Shown: positions 8,083 through 15,997, numbered from the stretch's first letter. The stretch: DNA of 64,000 bases from Desulfurococcaceae archaeon (GCA_020832925.1 JAJHRF010000001.1:62001-126000); one strand, 5' to 3'. Program-made: numbers and translations. Notes: a model not told the origin generated them from the letters alone.

Positions 8083-8574
8083 ATGCCTAACAACGTTATT
8101 GTGGAGTATGTAAAAGGTAAAGCTTATGTTCTACGTGTACCTACGAATATTGCTGAGAGGCTCGGTTTGAGAGAAGGGAAAGAGATACCTATACCTATCT
8201 TACTATACCTAACCTATACCGGTGTAGCAGAGGTTTATAATGATAGGGGGGAGAAGCTATTGTTTGAAGATGTGATCAAAGAGCTTAAGGATGTGGAAGC
8301 CTTCACGGTGTTTACAGTTCTACATGATCTGATGAAGAAGGGTAAGAAGGTCTTGTTGGGGGATAGCATGCGTGAACTAATTCTACCAGACGAAAAGATT
8401 AAGGTGATGGTTATTGACGAGGATTCGTATATATCAGCTGAGGATATATATAAACTTGTCGAGAAATCTATTAAGCAAGAGACTAGGCTTATCATAGCTG
8501 TGGTAGATATCAATGGTGAAACCACGTACTACGAAGTTAGTAAGATGGATTTCCCTAGAATTGAGCGGAGGTGA
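8083..8574 (+). CDS. tRNA-splicing endonuclease-like protein, probable non-catalytic subunit
   Basis: A 163-aa protein (from ATG 8083; a GTG at 8056 would add 9 residues). The C-terminal half resembles EndA: VFTVLHDLMKKGKKVLLG, then LIIAVVDINGETTYYEVSKM, the closing strand pattern of the EndA fold. I do not see the catalytic histidine between these blocks. That fits the structural subunit of the crenarchaeal heterotetrameric enzyme, whose catalytic partner would be encoded elsewhere. Its substrates would include the two intron-containing tRNAs at 13.8-14.0 kb. hisS overlaps its stop by 4 bases. Confidence 0.6.
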   Translation: MPNNVIVEYVKGKAYVLRVPTNIAERLGLREGKEIPIPILLYLTYTGVAEVYNDRGEKLLFEDVIKELKDVEAFTVFTVLHDLMKKGKKVLLGDSMRELILPDEKIKVMVIDEDSYISAEDIYKLVEKSIKQETRLIIAVVDINGETTYYEVSKMDFPRIERR

Positions 8575-9881
8575 ACTCTTTGCAGATAACGTATGAACCT
8601 CTAAGAGGGTTCAAAGATTACATCCCTCCGGAGAGCGAGATTTTATCGTGGATAACGCAGACATTTGTTGATGTTGTTAAGAGGTTTGGGTATAGAGAGA
8701 TAAGGACACCTACTGTTGAGAGTTTCCAACTTTTTGCTCTAAAGTCGGGGGAAGAGATCAGGGAATCCATGTTTATCTTCAAGGATAAGGCTGGGAGAGA
8801 GGTAGCTCTAAGACCGGAGATAACCCCTAGTGTTATAAGGGTGTACTTGAAAGAGATGAAGCATCTACCTAAGCCTATAAGGCTATACTATGTCGGCTAC
8901 GTATTCAGGTATGATGAACCTCAGTTTGGTAGATATAGAGAGTTTACACAAGCAGGTGTGGAAATCCTTGGAGGCGAGGATCTTTATTTCGATGTAGAGC
9001 TTATAGAGGTTCTGGAAGAGTTCTACGATAGTATAGGTCTTAAGAATAGAAGATACAAGGTCAACAACATAGCGATATTCAAAGATATTGCGAAGAGAGC
9101 TGGTATCGATGGTGTTGAGTTAGATAGGTTTCTACATTACCTAGATAAAGGGATGTACGATAGAGCCTCTAAGCTACTTAAAGCTAGGGGGGCTTATGAA
9201 GAAGCGAAACTTGTTGAAGAGATTTCACAGATAAAGGATTCACCTCATAAATTCGGGTCTATGAAGGAGATAGTATCGAGGATTAGAAATGCTGAAGAGC
9301 TTGTGAAGCATGTAGAAGTTCTGGAGAGGTACCTAGACATTGTTAAAAGTATCGGTGCTGATGTAGTTGTTGAACCAGCTTTCGCTAGAGGTATAGCCTA
9401 CTATACAGGGATAATATTCGAAGTTGTTGTACCAGGGTTCCCTGTAAGCATAGCTGGAGGTGGTAGATACGATGATCTTACACGTGTCTACGGAGGTGAA
9501 AGCTTGGCTACTACAGGTTTTGCTATAGGTGTTGAGAGAACTATGCTTGCGTTAACTAAGGATAATACTAGTTTACCGTTTAGCAGAGGTAGGCAAGTTC
9601 TTGTTCTACTACTTGTAGATGATATCCAAGCATACCCGAAGATCTACAGCATAGTTAGAGATCTTAGAAGAAGAGGTCTCATTGTACAGTTTGAACTAAC
9701 TTCTCCTAGTAAACTAAGTAAATGGTTGGAATACGCCTCTAAGAACTTTATAGACTACATAGTTATCGTAGGGAAGAAAGAGCTAGAGCTTGGCACTGCA
9801 ACAGTTAGGGATATGAGAGAATGGTCTCAAAGAATTGTTAAATTAGATGAAATCTCGAAGATCTTAGCTACAGGTGTTTAA
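8571..9881 (+). CDS. hisS: Histidyl-tRNA synthetase
   Basis: A 436-aa class II synthetase that charges tRNA-His. Motifs in order: GFKDYIPPESE near the N-terminus, RPEITPSVIRVYL, motif 2 RYREFTQAGVEILGG, the HisRS-specific RGIAYYTGIIFEV, and motif 3 TTGFAIGVERTMLAL. The C-terminal anticodon-binding domain contains VLVLLLVDDIQAY. The start is GTG at 8571, overlapping the preceding stop (GTGA), which implies translational coupling with the endonuclease-like gene. The dys gene follows immediately. Confidence 0.96.
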   Translation: MNSLQITYEPLRGFKDYIPPESEILSWITQTFVDVVKRFGYREIRTPTVESFQLFALKSGEEIRESMFIFKDKAGREVALRPEITPSVIRVYLKEMKHLPKPIRLYYVGYVFRYDEPQFGRYREFTQAGVEILGGEDLYFDVELIEVLEEFYDSIGLKNRRYKVNNIAIFKDIAKRAGIDGVELDRFLHYLDKGMYDRASKLLKARGAYEEAKLVEEISQIKDSPHKFGSMKEIVSRIRNAEELVKHVEVLERYLDIVKSIGADVVVEPAFARGIAYYTGIIFEVVVPGFPVSIAGGGRYDDLTRVYGGESLATTGFAIGVERTMLALTKDNTSLPFSRGRQVLVLLLVDDIQAYPKIYSIVRDLRRRGLIVQFELTSPSKLSKWLEYASKNFIDYIVIVGKKELELGTATVRDMREWSQRIVKLDEISKILATGV

Positions 9882-9885
9882 CTAT

Positions 9886-10815
9886 ATGGAGTTCGAGAAA
9901 GTTGAAGATGTGAAGCTACGCAAAGATATGGGTATAGAGGATCTGGTAGAGGTTTACAAGAAGATTCACGGATTCATGCCTGCACATCTATACAGAGCTA
10001 TAGAGATTATCAAGGAGATGAAGAAGAAATGCGATACCAGGTTTCTAAGCTTTACAGGGAATATAGTAGCTACAGGTGTTAGAGGTATATTAGCGCAGTT
10101 GATAGAAGAGAAGGTTTTTAACGTAATCATAACGACCTGCGGAGCTATAGACCATGATATAGCTAAAAGTTTCGGAGGTACCTACGTTAAAGGTTTCTTC
10201 GAGGTTAACGATGTAGAACTACATCGTAGGAACATCCATAGACTAGGCAACATATTCATACCTATAGATAGCTACGGACCTTTAATCGAGAATGTTGTTA
10301 GAAAGGTTTTAGACGAGTTGAGGATCCAGAACCCGGGTAAGGTATGGAGTATACGCGAGATTCTTCATGAAATTGGTAAAAGAATTAACGACGAGTATTC
10401 AATCCTTAGAGCAGCAGCAATAACAAACACACCTATCTATGTACCAGGATTTCTCGACGGAGCTTTCGGAACAGCTCTACTTATGTATAATCAGTTCAAC
10501 AAGTTTGATATAGATGTCTTCGCCGATGAAAAAGAGTTAGCGAACATAGTTTTCAAATCTAGGTGTATGGGGGCTCTGATAATTGGTGGAGGTATAAGTA
10601 AACACCATACACTATGGTGGGCGCAGTTCAGGGAAGGGCTGGAGTACGTGATCTATATAACAACAGCTGTTGAATGGGATGGATCTCTAAGCGGGGCACA
10701 CCCGAGGGAAGCTATCACGTGGGGTAAGGTTAAAGAAGAGTCTAAACATGTTGTTGTATATTCAGATGCTACGCTAGTTCTACCGATAATTGTGTATGCT
10801 ATTCTGTACACATAG
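9886..10815 (+). CDS. dys: Deoxyhypusine synthase
   Basis: A 309-aa protein from ATG 9886 (an upstream GTG at 9874 is within the hisS end and inside the aggtg Shine-Dalgarno sequence). It transfers the aminobutyl group of spermidine to a lysine of aIF5A, the first step of hypusination. Family motifs: FLSFTGNIVATGVRG, ITTCGAIDHDIAKS, YVPGFLDGAFGTAL, LIIGGGISKHHT, SLSGAHPREAITWGKVKEES; the lysine of WGK is the catalytic residue in the human enzyme. Length is typical for archaea. Part of the endonuclease-hisS-dys operon. Confidence 0.95.
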   Translation: MEFEKVEDVKLRKDMGIEDLVEVYKKIHGFMPAHLYRAIEIIKEMKKKCDTRFLSFTGNIVATGVRGILAQLIEEKVFNVIITTCGAIDHDIAKSFGGTYVKGFFEVNDVELHRRNIHRLGNIFIPIDSYGPLIENVVRKVLDELRIQNPGKVWSIREILHEIGKRINDEYSILRAAAITNTPIYVPGFLDGAFGTALLMYNQFNKFDIDVFADEKELANIVFKSRCMGALIIGGGISKHHTLWWAQFREGLEYVIYITTAVEWDGSLSGAHPREAITWGKVKEESKHVVVYSDATLVLPIIVYAILYT

Positions 10816-10868
10816 ACTCAAGATCGCGATAAACTGTCATCATGGAATAGAATACATATTTACGCAAG

Positions 10869-10878
10869 ACTTATAAAG
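10869..10878 (+). promoter_or_regulatory. TATA box upstream of topoisomerase VI genes
   Basis: The element acttataaag lies about 90-100 bases upstream of the top6B start, in the 146-base gap after dys. It implies an untranslated leader of some 60 bases, longer than usual for this genome, or a start further upstream than annotated. Confidence 0.4.
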
Positions 10879-10960
10879 CAGAACATTGTAAAGATACACT
10901 GCTTATTAGGTCTTCCGGAGAATTATTTAGTGATTAGGGTAGAGAAGAAAGAGTATTGTT

Positions 10961-12562
10961 GTGGAGTCAAAAATGGCTGTAACGATTTTAGAGAAGTTCA
11001 AAAGTATAAGTCCTGCTGAATTCTTCTACCGTAACAAAGAGATAGCTGGTTTCTCGAACCCTGCTAGAGCTTTATACCAGTCGGTAAGAGAGCTTGTAGA
11101 GAACGCTTTTGACGCAACTGATGGTCACGGTATCTTGCCGAATATAGAGATATCTATTGATAGACATCCTGAGAAACTCAATGTCTACAGAATTACAGTG
11201 AAAGATAATGGTATAGGTATTCCCGGGGAGTATATACCTGAAGCCTTCGGTAAAGTCTTGTTTAGCTCTAAGTATGTTCTAAGACAGTCTAGAGGTCTCT
11301 TCGGTTTAGGAGCTAAAATGGTTGTTCTATACGGTCAAATTACGGTAGGAGAACCTGCTGAAATAATATCTGCCACCATTGGCTCGAAGAAGGTGTACAT
11401 GTATAGAATAGCTATAGATATCAAGGAGAATAAACCTATAATTCTACACAAGGCTTTCTGGATCAATACCACTAATTGGCATGGGACGATAGTTAGGGTT
11501 TCTATAGAAGGTGATTGGGGTAGAGCGAAACAGAAGATTCTAGACTATGTGAGGAGAACCGCTATAGTAACTCCTTACGCTAACATAGTATTCAAAACAC
11601 CTGATGGAGATGTATATGTATACCCTAGTGTTACAAACAAAGTCCCACCACCACCGAAAGAAACAAAGCCCCATCCACATGGAGTAGATATAGAGATGTT
11701 GAAGGCTATGATAAGCGAGACCAAGGCTGAGACACTTCTAGATTTCTTAGCTTCGGAATTCCAAGGGGTAGGAGAAGTTACGGCTCAGAGATTCCTCCAG
11801 ACATATGGTTTCGATCCTAGTAAGAAAGTTAAAGAGCTTACAGCTGAAGAGATTGAAAAGTTCGTGAAATGCTTAAAGGAGTACAACGAGTTTAAGAAGC
11901 CTAGAGCAGACCATCTATCACCTATAGGTGCTGAACTAATAAAGATAGGTCTTAAACAGATACTGAAACCAGAATTTGTTGAAGCTGTAACTTGTAAACC
12001 TGTTGTATACGAAGGGCACGCGCTTATAGTTGAGGTAGGGATAGGTTACGGAGGATCTATACCTCCTTCAGACCAGCCTATAATCCTTAGATACGCTAAC
12101 AAGATACCTCTGTTATACGATGAGAAAAGCGATGTATCTTGGAAAGTTGTGTCCGAGAACATAGACTGGAAATACTACGAGATAGAGTTCCCAGCACCGA
12201 TAGCTATTCTTGTCCATGTATGTGGAACTAAGATACCGTATAAAGGTGTTGGTAAAGAGAGTATCGCAGATGTACCTGTTATAGAGAAGGAGATAGAGGA
12301 GGGGATAAGGTACGTCGCCAGAGCTTTGAAACAGTACCTCTTAAAGAAGCAGAGAGAGGAAGAGGCTCTGAGGAAGGCTTACACAATAATAAAGTATATA
12401 CCGGAGATAGCTTCAGCATTATCTATTTTCGCCTCAGCAAACCCTGAGAAAATAGATCAGAAGATATTTGAAGCTAAATTATTCGAAATGGTTAAGTCTA
12501 AGTATGGGGAAGTTCTTAAGAACATTTCTTCGGTAAGAGATGTAGTGATACAGAGTGAGTAA
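10961..12562 (+). CDS. top6B: DNA topoisomerase VI subunit B
   Basis: A 533-aa ATPase subunit of the type IIB topoisomerase, which relaxes and decatenates DNA. The GHKL (Bergerat) motifs are clear: RELVENAFDATD, DNGIGIPGEYIPEAFG and SRGLFGLGAKM. The H2TH region follows (FQGVGEVTAQRFLQTYGF), then the transducer domain. The start is GTG 10961; ATG 10973 (MAVTILEKF) is equally plausible and has gtgga just upstream. The end overlaps top6A by 8 bases. Confidence 0.96.
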   Translation: MESKMAVTILEKFKSISPAEFFYRNKEIAGFSNPARALYQSVRELVENAFDATDGHGILPNIEISIDRHPEKLNVYRITVKDNGIGIPGEYIPEAFGKVLFSSKYVLRQSRGLFGLGAKMVVLYGQITVGEPAEIISATIGSKKVYMYRIAIDIKENKPIILHKAFWINTTNWHGTIVRVSIEGDWGRAKQKILDYVRRTAIVTPYANIVFKTPDGDVYVYPSVTNKVPPPPKETKPHPHGVDIEMLKAMISETKAETLLDFLASEFQGVGEVTAQRFLQTYGFDPSKKVKELTAEEIEKFVKCLKEYNEFKKPRADHLSPIGAELIKIGLKQILKPEFVEAVTCKPVVYEGHALIVEVGIGYGGSIPPSDQPIILRYANKIPLLYDEKSDVSWKVVSENIDWKYYEIEFPAPIAILVHVCGTKIPYKGVGKESIADVPVIEKEIEEGIRYVARALKQYLLKKQREEEALRKAYTIIKYIPEIASALSIFASANPEKIDQKIFEAKLFEMVKSKYGEVLKNISSVRDVVIQSE

Positions 12563-13745
12563 CAAGGTTGAAGCTATGTCTATGTCGCATCTATATACAT
12601 CTAAAGTAGATCAAAAAATTAGAATAGCTATCACCGAGAAGTTGAGGTATAGATTTCTAGAGCTAGCTAAAGCTGTTCTTAGTGGAGAAGAGCCTAAGAT
12701 GATTATACCTAAGAGAACACTATCCAATACTGTATACGATAAAGAGAGGAAACTATTGTTACTAGGATCTGAAACTTTTGAGAGGAGATTTCTGGATGTT
12801 AGAGAAGTTAGGAAGTTTATGCAGACATTACTCATGGCTAAGATTATATACGAAGCTCTGAAAAATAACGAGTACCCAACAATAAGAGATCTCTACTACA
12901 GAGGTAAGCATACAATACGGTACAGATCTTTCAAAAAGTCTATAGAAGAGGAGAATACATGGGATGAGCAGAAAGAGAGTGACGCAGTTCTGAGAGATAT
13001 AGAGGTGTATGTAGGACTTCTTAGAGAAGATATGCTTATACTTAGCAAAGAGAAGGGTAAGGTTGTAGGAGATCTGAGGATAAGATCTGGAGACGATGTT
13101 ATAGACTTGAGTAAGATGGGTCACGGAGCTTACGCTATAGAACCTACACCAGATCTAATAGAGTTTCTCGATGTAAATGCTGAACTCGTATTGGTTGTAG
13201 AGAAAGACGCTGTTTTCCAGCAACTCCATAGAGCAGGGTTCTGGAAAAAGTATAGAGCTATTCTAGTTACAAGCGCAGGTCAACCTGATAGAGCTACGAG
13301 GAGATTCGTAAGAAGGTTAAACGAAGAGTTGAAGCTTCCTGTATACATATTAACAGATGCAGATCCATACGGATGGTATATATACAGCGTCTTCAAGATA
13401 GGCTCTATAACACTATCATATGAATCTGAGAGATTAGCAACACCTAACGCTAAATTCCTAGGGGTAAGTATGACGGATATCTTTGGGGATAAGAATAAGA
13501 AACCATACCTTAGCGAAGAAGAGAGGAGGAACTTCATAATCAAAGCAAAGAAAGCAGATATAAAAAGAGCTCAAGAACTTCTAAACTACGAATGGTTTAA
13601 AACAGAGAAATGGATGAAAGAGATAAACATATTCCTTGAGAAACAAAGTAAACTCGAAATAGAAGCTTTAACAGGTAAAGGACTCTACTTCCTAATGGAT
13701 ACATACATACCTACAAAGATACAGACAGGAGACTTCATAGACTAG
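12555..13745 (+). CDS. top6A: DNA topoisomerase VI subunit A (Spo11-like)
   Basis: A 396-aa DNA-cleaving subunit, homologous to Spo11. The catalytic tyrosine lies in TIRDLYYRGKHTIRY. The Toprim domain provides VVEKDAVF and ILTDADPYGWYIYSV for metal binding. GTG start within the end of top6B, so translation is coupled and the two subunits are made together to form the A2B2 enzyme. The gene is followed directly by the tRNA cluster. Confidence 0.96.
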   Translation: MSNKVEAMSMSHLYTSKVDQKIRIAITEKLRYRFLELAKAVLSGEEPKMIIPKRTLSNTVYDKERKLLLLGSETFERRFLDVREVRKFMQTLLMAKIIYEALKNNEYPTIRDLYYRGKHTIRYRSFKKSIEEENTWDEQKESDAVLRDIEVYVGLLREDMLILSKEKGKVVGDLRIRSGDDVIDLSKMGHGAYAIEPTPDLIEFLDVNAELVLVVEKDAVFQQLHRAGFWKKYRAILVTSAGQPDRATRRFVRRLNEELKLPVYILTDADPYGWYIYSVFKIGSITLSYESERLATPNAKFLGVSMTDIFGDKNKKPYLSEEERRNFIIKAKKADIKRAQELLNYEWFKTEKWMKEINIFLEKQSKLEIEALTGKGLYFLMDTYIPTKIQTGDFID

Positions 13746-13822
13746 ACCTAGCCATACCCTTAAAATCTTCAGCAAACTCGAAATAACTTTAAATCTGCAG
13801 TAACTAGTACAGACATGTAGAC

Positions 13823-13915
13823 GCCGCCGTAGCTCAGCTGGGAGAGCGCCCGGCTGAAGAAACCAAAACTTCAGGCACCGGGCGGTCGGGGGTTCAAGTC
13901 CCCCCGGCGGCACCA
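13823..13915 (+). tRNA. tRNA-Phe (anticodon GAA) with a 17-nt intron, CCA encoded
   Basis: The acceptor stem is GCCGCCG/CGGCGGC with A73 and an encoded CCA at 13913-13915. The anticodon stem CCCGG/CCGGG encloses 24 nt instead of 7. Removing 13860-13876 leaves CTGAAGA, anticodon GAA at 13856-13858. A TATA-like aactttaaatc lies about 35 bases upstream. It is the first of three tRNA genes on this strand. Confidence 0.93.
13860..13876 (+). other. tRNA-Phe intron (canonical position 37/38)
   Basis: A 17-nt intron with the bulge-helix-bulge core: 4-bp helix CTGA/TCAG flanked by 3-nt bulges AGA and GCA, cut AG|A and GC|A. The inner helix is nearly absent, so this is a relaxed (bulge-helix-loop) substrate. 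Confidence 0.8.
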
Positions 13916-13927
13916 AAACACCTAGAT

Positions 13928-14032
13928 GCCGGGGTGGCCGAGAGGTCCAAGGCGGCGGGCTGCAGTGGTTTCCGGCTCCGCCCACCGTAGAGACCCGTTA
14001 ACTCCCGGGTTCGAATCCCGGCCCCGGCTCCA
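13928..14032 (+). tRNA. tRNA-Cys (anticodon GCA) with a 27-nt intron, CCA encoded
   Basis: The acceptor stem is GCCGGGG/CCCCGGC with discriminator T (U73, as expected for Cys) and CCA at 14030-14032. The T arm is CCGGG-TTCGAAT-CCCGG. The anticodon stem GCGGG/CCCGT encloses an interrupted loop. Removing 13966-13992 leaves CTGCAGA, anticodon GCA at 13962-13964. The long inserted sequence mimics a type II variable arm at first sight, but the real variable region is only about 6 nt, which excludes Ser and Leu. Confidence 0.92.
13966..13992 (+). other. tRNA-Cys intron (canonical position 37/38)
   Basis: A 27-nt intron. The bulge-helix-bulge is good: central helix CTGC/GTAG with one G-U pair, bulges AGT and AGA, and an inner helix starting GGT/ACC. 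It is a standard substrate for the archaeal splicing endonuclease. Confidence 0.8.
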
Positions 14033-14110
14033 ACATTACTATAAACATAACCTCATCAGCTAATATGCATATAAACTTAAATCCGTTGTTATTGTATCTC
14101 CATATCTATA

Positions 14111-14187
14111 GGGCCCGTCGTCTAGCCTGGTAGGACGCCGCCCTTACGAGGCGGAGGTCCGGGGTTCGAATCCCCGCGGGCCCACCA
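14111..14187 (+). tRNA. tRNA-Val (anticodon UAC), CCA encoded
   Basis: Cloverleaf of 74 nt plus encoded CCA at 14185-14187. The anticodon loop CTTACGA gives UAC for GUA codons. There is no intron. A TATA-like catataaact lies about 40 bases upstream. The body is identical to tRNA-Val(CAC) at 2161-2234 except for base 34. Confidence 0.96.
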
Positions 14188-14211
14188 AAACGATGTTTTT
14201 ACTCTACATGG

Positions 14212-14268
14212 AGATGATGAGCAACGCAGGCCTAGGAGAATAAATGATGGGACCCCTTTGTCTGATAA
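14212..14268 (+). ncRNA. Candidate C/D box sRNA with both guides matching tRNA-Leu
   Basis: About 57 nt starting 25 bases after tRNA-Val. Box C is ATGATGA (14214-14220), C' is ATGATGG (14244-14250), D is CTGA (14262-14265), and D' is a degenerate GAGA (14236-14239). The C-to-D distance (41 nt) is normal for archaeal sRNAs. The D guide gacccctttg (14251-14260) is complementary to 56020-56029 in tRNA-Leu(UAG). The D' guide acgcaggccta (14224-14234) is complementary to 56050-56060 in the same tRNA. Both duplexes leave position -1 unpaired. The RNA may be processed from a tRNA-Val transcript. It is not confirmed by expression data. Confidence 0.65.
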
Positions 14269-14282
14269 CACTATTCTCCTAG
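14232..14282. repeat. 11-bp perfect inverted repeat downstream of tRNA-Val
   Basis: CTAGGAGAATA (14232-14242) and TATTCTCCTAG (14272-14282) can form an 11-bp stem with a 29-nt loop that contains the C' and D boxes of the sRNA candidate. The second arm ends 7 bases from the stop of the convergent pilin-like gene. It may be a terminator or a processing stem. Confidence 0.5.
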
Positions 14283-14289
14283 ACTATGT

Positions 14290-15459
14290 CTAATCTATTC
14301 TCGGTAACATTGTTAACTCTAAAACTTGTAGATAGGTATTGCTTAATGCGAACACTGTTACAATTGTTGAGATAGGTTTGCTATACTTTGTCGATGGAAA
14401 TCTCAGCACCGTTCTCGTTATATTGTATGGGTAGAACTCTACTGTATATACTCTCCAACCCATATAGTATGCGTAAAACCTTACACTTCTACCGTTAACA
14501 ATCCATGTACCTGCAATTCTTGTTGAAGCTGAGATAGATCCGTGCAATTGGTACCATATAGTCGTATTCTCTTTACCGATTTCAGCACAAGATAGATTAG
14601 ATACAACGATATATGTACGCCCTATCAATGGGTCTGCATAACCCATATAAAACATGTTTACGTAGAACCAACCTTTTGTAGTTATTCCAAGGTCTATACA
14701 TATATCTAGTAGGTAAACAGCTTGGCTAGCTACATCAATGCCTAAGGTATTATCATCTCCATCTACAAGGTTGTAGGGGTATACAATGTAATCTCCTTTA
14801 TATAGTACTGAGATATACCTACCTTCGTCAGGATCGCTAGGTCTGTACTGTACATAGATCCTCTCTCCACTAAAGGTGTGGAGAACTTCATCTTCCCATG
14901 TGGCTATAGCTACATTATTCTCTGGAATAGCGTAGATATAGAAATATGTTTCAGGAGCTACAACCCTCTTAACCCTGTATACCAGGTGATTCCACGAATT
15001 ATTGTCGTAGTATGTAGGGGGAACTCTTTCATAGCTCCAAAAACCTCTATACATAGAGATTGTGTTGTTGAAACCTTGATTACTAGAGCTACAGAAAACA
15101 TTATTGTTAACAGTTTCTACACATACCCTACCTATATCTAAACCATTAAAATCCGTAGATATACCGATACCTCTTCCAGATCTAACAACAACATCAACAT
15201 CTCTAACAACGAGAGTCCTATTCTTCAACTCTATATATATCAAATCAACTTTAACATCTCTAGAACCTTTATTAACCAAGGTAACAACATTGCTATCAAC
15301 ATTAACATCTAGATACTCCTTAGCTTTCTCAATACTCTCAACAGCATCTCTAGCCACACTATATATAGTGTTCAACCAATCTGTAGCTACATAGATTACT
15401 ATAAGCAGTACAGAGATTAAAACAACAGTACCTATATACTCACTTTGACCACGGATCAT
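14290..15459 (-). CDS. Prepilin-like secreted or membrane-anchored protein
   Basis: A 389-aa protein. It begins MIRGQSEYIGTVVLISVLLIVIY..., where the short basic leader RGQS followed by a hydrophobic helix resembles a class III (type IV prepilin) signal, although only one membrane helix is present. The remaining ~350 residues are predicted extracellular and beta-rich, with asparagines in possible N-glycosylation sites. I do not recognise the ectodomain. It overlaps the stop of the upstream pilin-like gene by 20 bases, so both form one operon divergent from the S-layer gene. A role in pili or surface adhesion is an inference. Confidence 0.6.
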   Translation of the reverse strand: MIRGQSEYIGTVVLISVLLIVIYVATDWLNTIYSVARDAVESIEKAKEYLDVNVDSNVVTLVNKGSRDVKVDLIYIELKNRTLVVRDVDVVVRSGRGIGISTDFNGLDIGRVCVETVNNNVFCSSSNQGFNNTISMYRGFWSYERVPPTYYDNNSWNHLVYRVKRVVAPETYFYIYAIPENNVAIATWEDEVLHTFSGERIYVQYRPSDPDEGRYISVLYKGDYIVYPYNLVDGDDNTLGIDVASQAVYLLDICIDLGITTKGWFYVNMFYMGYADPLIGRTYIVVSNLSCAEIGKENTTIWYQLHGSISASTRIAGTWIVNGRSVRFYAYYMGWRVYTVEFYPYNITRTVLRFPSTKYSKPISTIVTVFALSNTYLQVLELTMLPRID

Positions 15460-15880
15460 ATACCCTCACCTCGAAAACCATCAACACATCTCCATCGCTT
15501 CTAAAAACTTTGAGAGGTAGATCGCGAAGTAAAGCAATACAACTTCTATCGATAAACATGTAATCTACGTAATCCCTGTAAACAACAGTTAAATTCGTTT
15601 TCAAGCCTGTTCTGAAAACACATAGATACTTAACATCGTTGAAATTGCTGTAGTTAGATCTACAGAGAGTTACATTATGTTGAAAAACAATCTCTAAGCT
15701 AGAGATGTTATAGCATACGGTATACCCATAGATATAGCTTTGTCTAGGTCTATATATAGGGTATAAACTAGTTGAATATGTATAGATATAGATAGCTACA
15801 GCAGTCGATATAGCTAATAACACTGTAAACGCGATGAAACTCGATACACCTCTAAAGATATGTATAGCATGGAACTTCAC
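15440..15880 (-). CDS. Small prepilin-like protein
   Basis: About 146 aa from GTG 15880 (VKFHAIHIFRGVSSFIAF); longer starts up to 15919 would add 13 residues. RGVS just before a hydrophobic helix (SFIAFTVLLAISTAVAIYIY) is a likely prepilin peptidase site. The rest is a short ectodomain with two or more cysteines. It overlaps the following pilin-like gene. The pattern of a short and a long pilin-like gene suggests a minor pilin and an adhesin, but no pilus ATPase or platform gene is in the window. Confidence 0.55.
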   Translation of the reverse strand: MKFHAIHIFRGVSSFIAFTVLLAISTAVAIYIYTYSTSLYPIYRPRQSYIYGYTVCYNISSLEIVFQHNVTLCRSNYSNFNDVKYLCVFRTGLKTNLTVVYRDYVDYMFIDRSCIALLRDLPLKVFRSDGDVLMVFEVRVYDPWSK

Positions 15881-15943
15881 AGACCCCACACAAAACTCAG
15901 TAGCTAAAAAATGTTCCAAAGATTTTCAAAAATTCGAGAAGTG

Positions 15944-15982
15944 TGTACATATGTATACATCTGTACTTTGCTTGTGTATACA
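15944..15982. repeat. Repeated TGTATACA palindromes in the divergent pilin/S-layer promoter region
   Basis: The palindrome ATGTATACAT (15951-15960), the related TGTACATATG just before it, and a second TGTATACA (15975-15982) lie within 40 bases. They sit between the pilin-like genes and the S-layer TATA box. The arrangement looks like a multi-site operator, though the binding protein is unknown. Confidence 0.4.
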
Positions 15983-15997
15983 TGTGTAGGCATTCGC

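Noticed and set aside
10830-10860. C box-like ATGATGA on the minus strand before topoisomerase VI
   Set aside because: There is no CTGA at a proper distance, and no C'/D' pair.
13692-13985. 97-aa minus-strand ORF covering the tRNA-Phe and tRNA-Cys genes
   Set aside because: It is an artefact of GC-rich tRNA sequence and the end of top6A.
13928-14032. tRNA read as a Ser/Leu type with long variable arm
   Set aside because: The extra bases are an intron with a good bulge-helix-bulge; the remaining variable loop is short, U73 is present and the anticodon is GCA.
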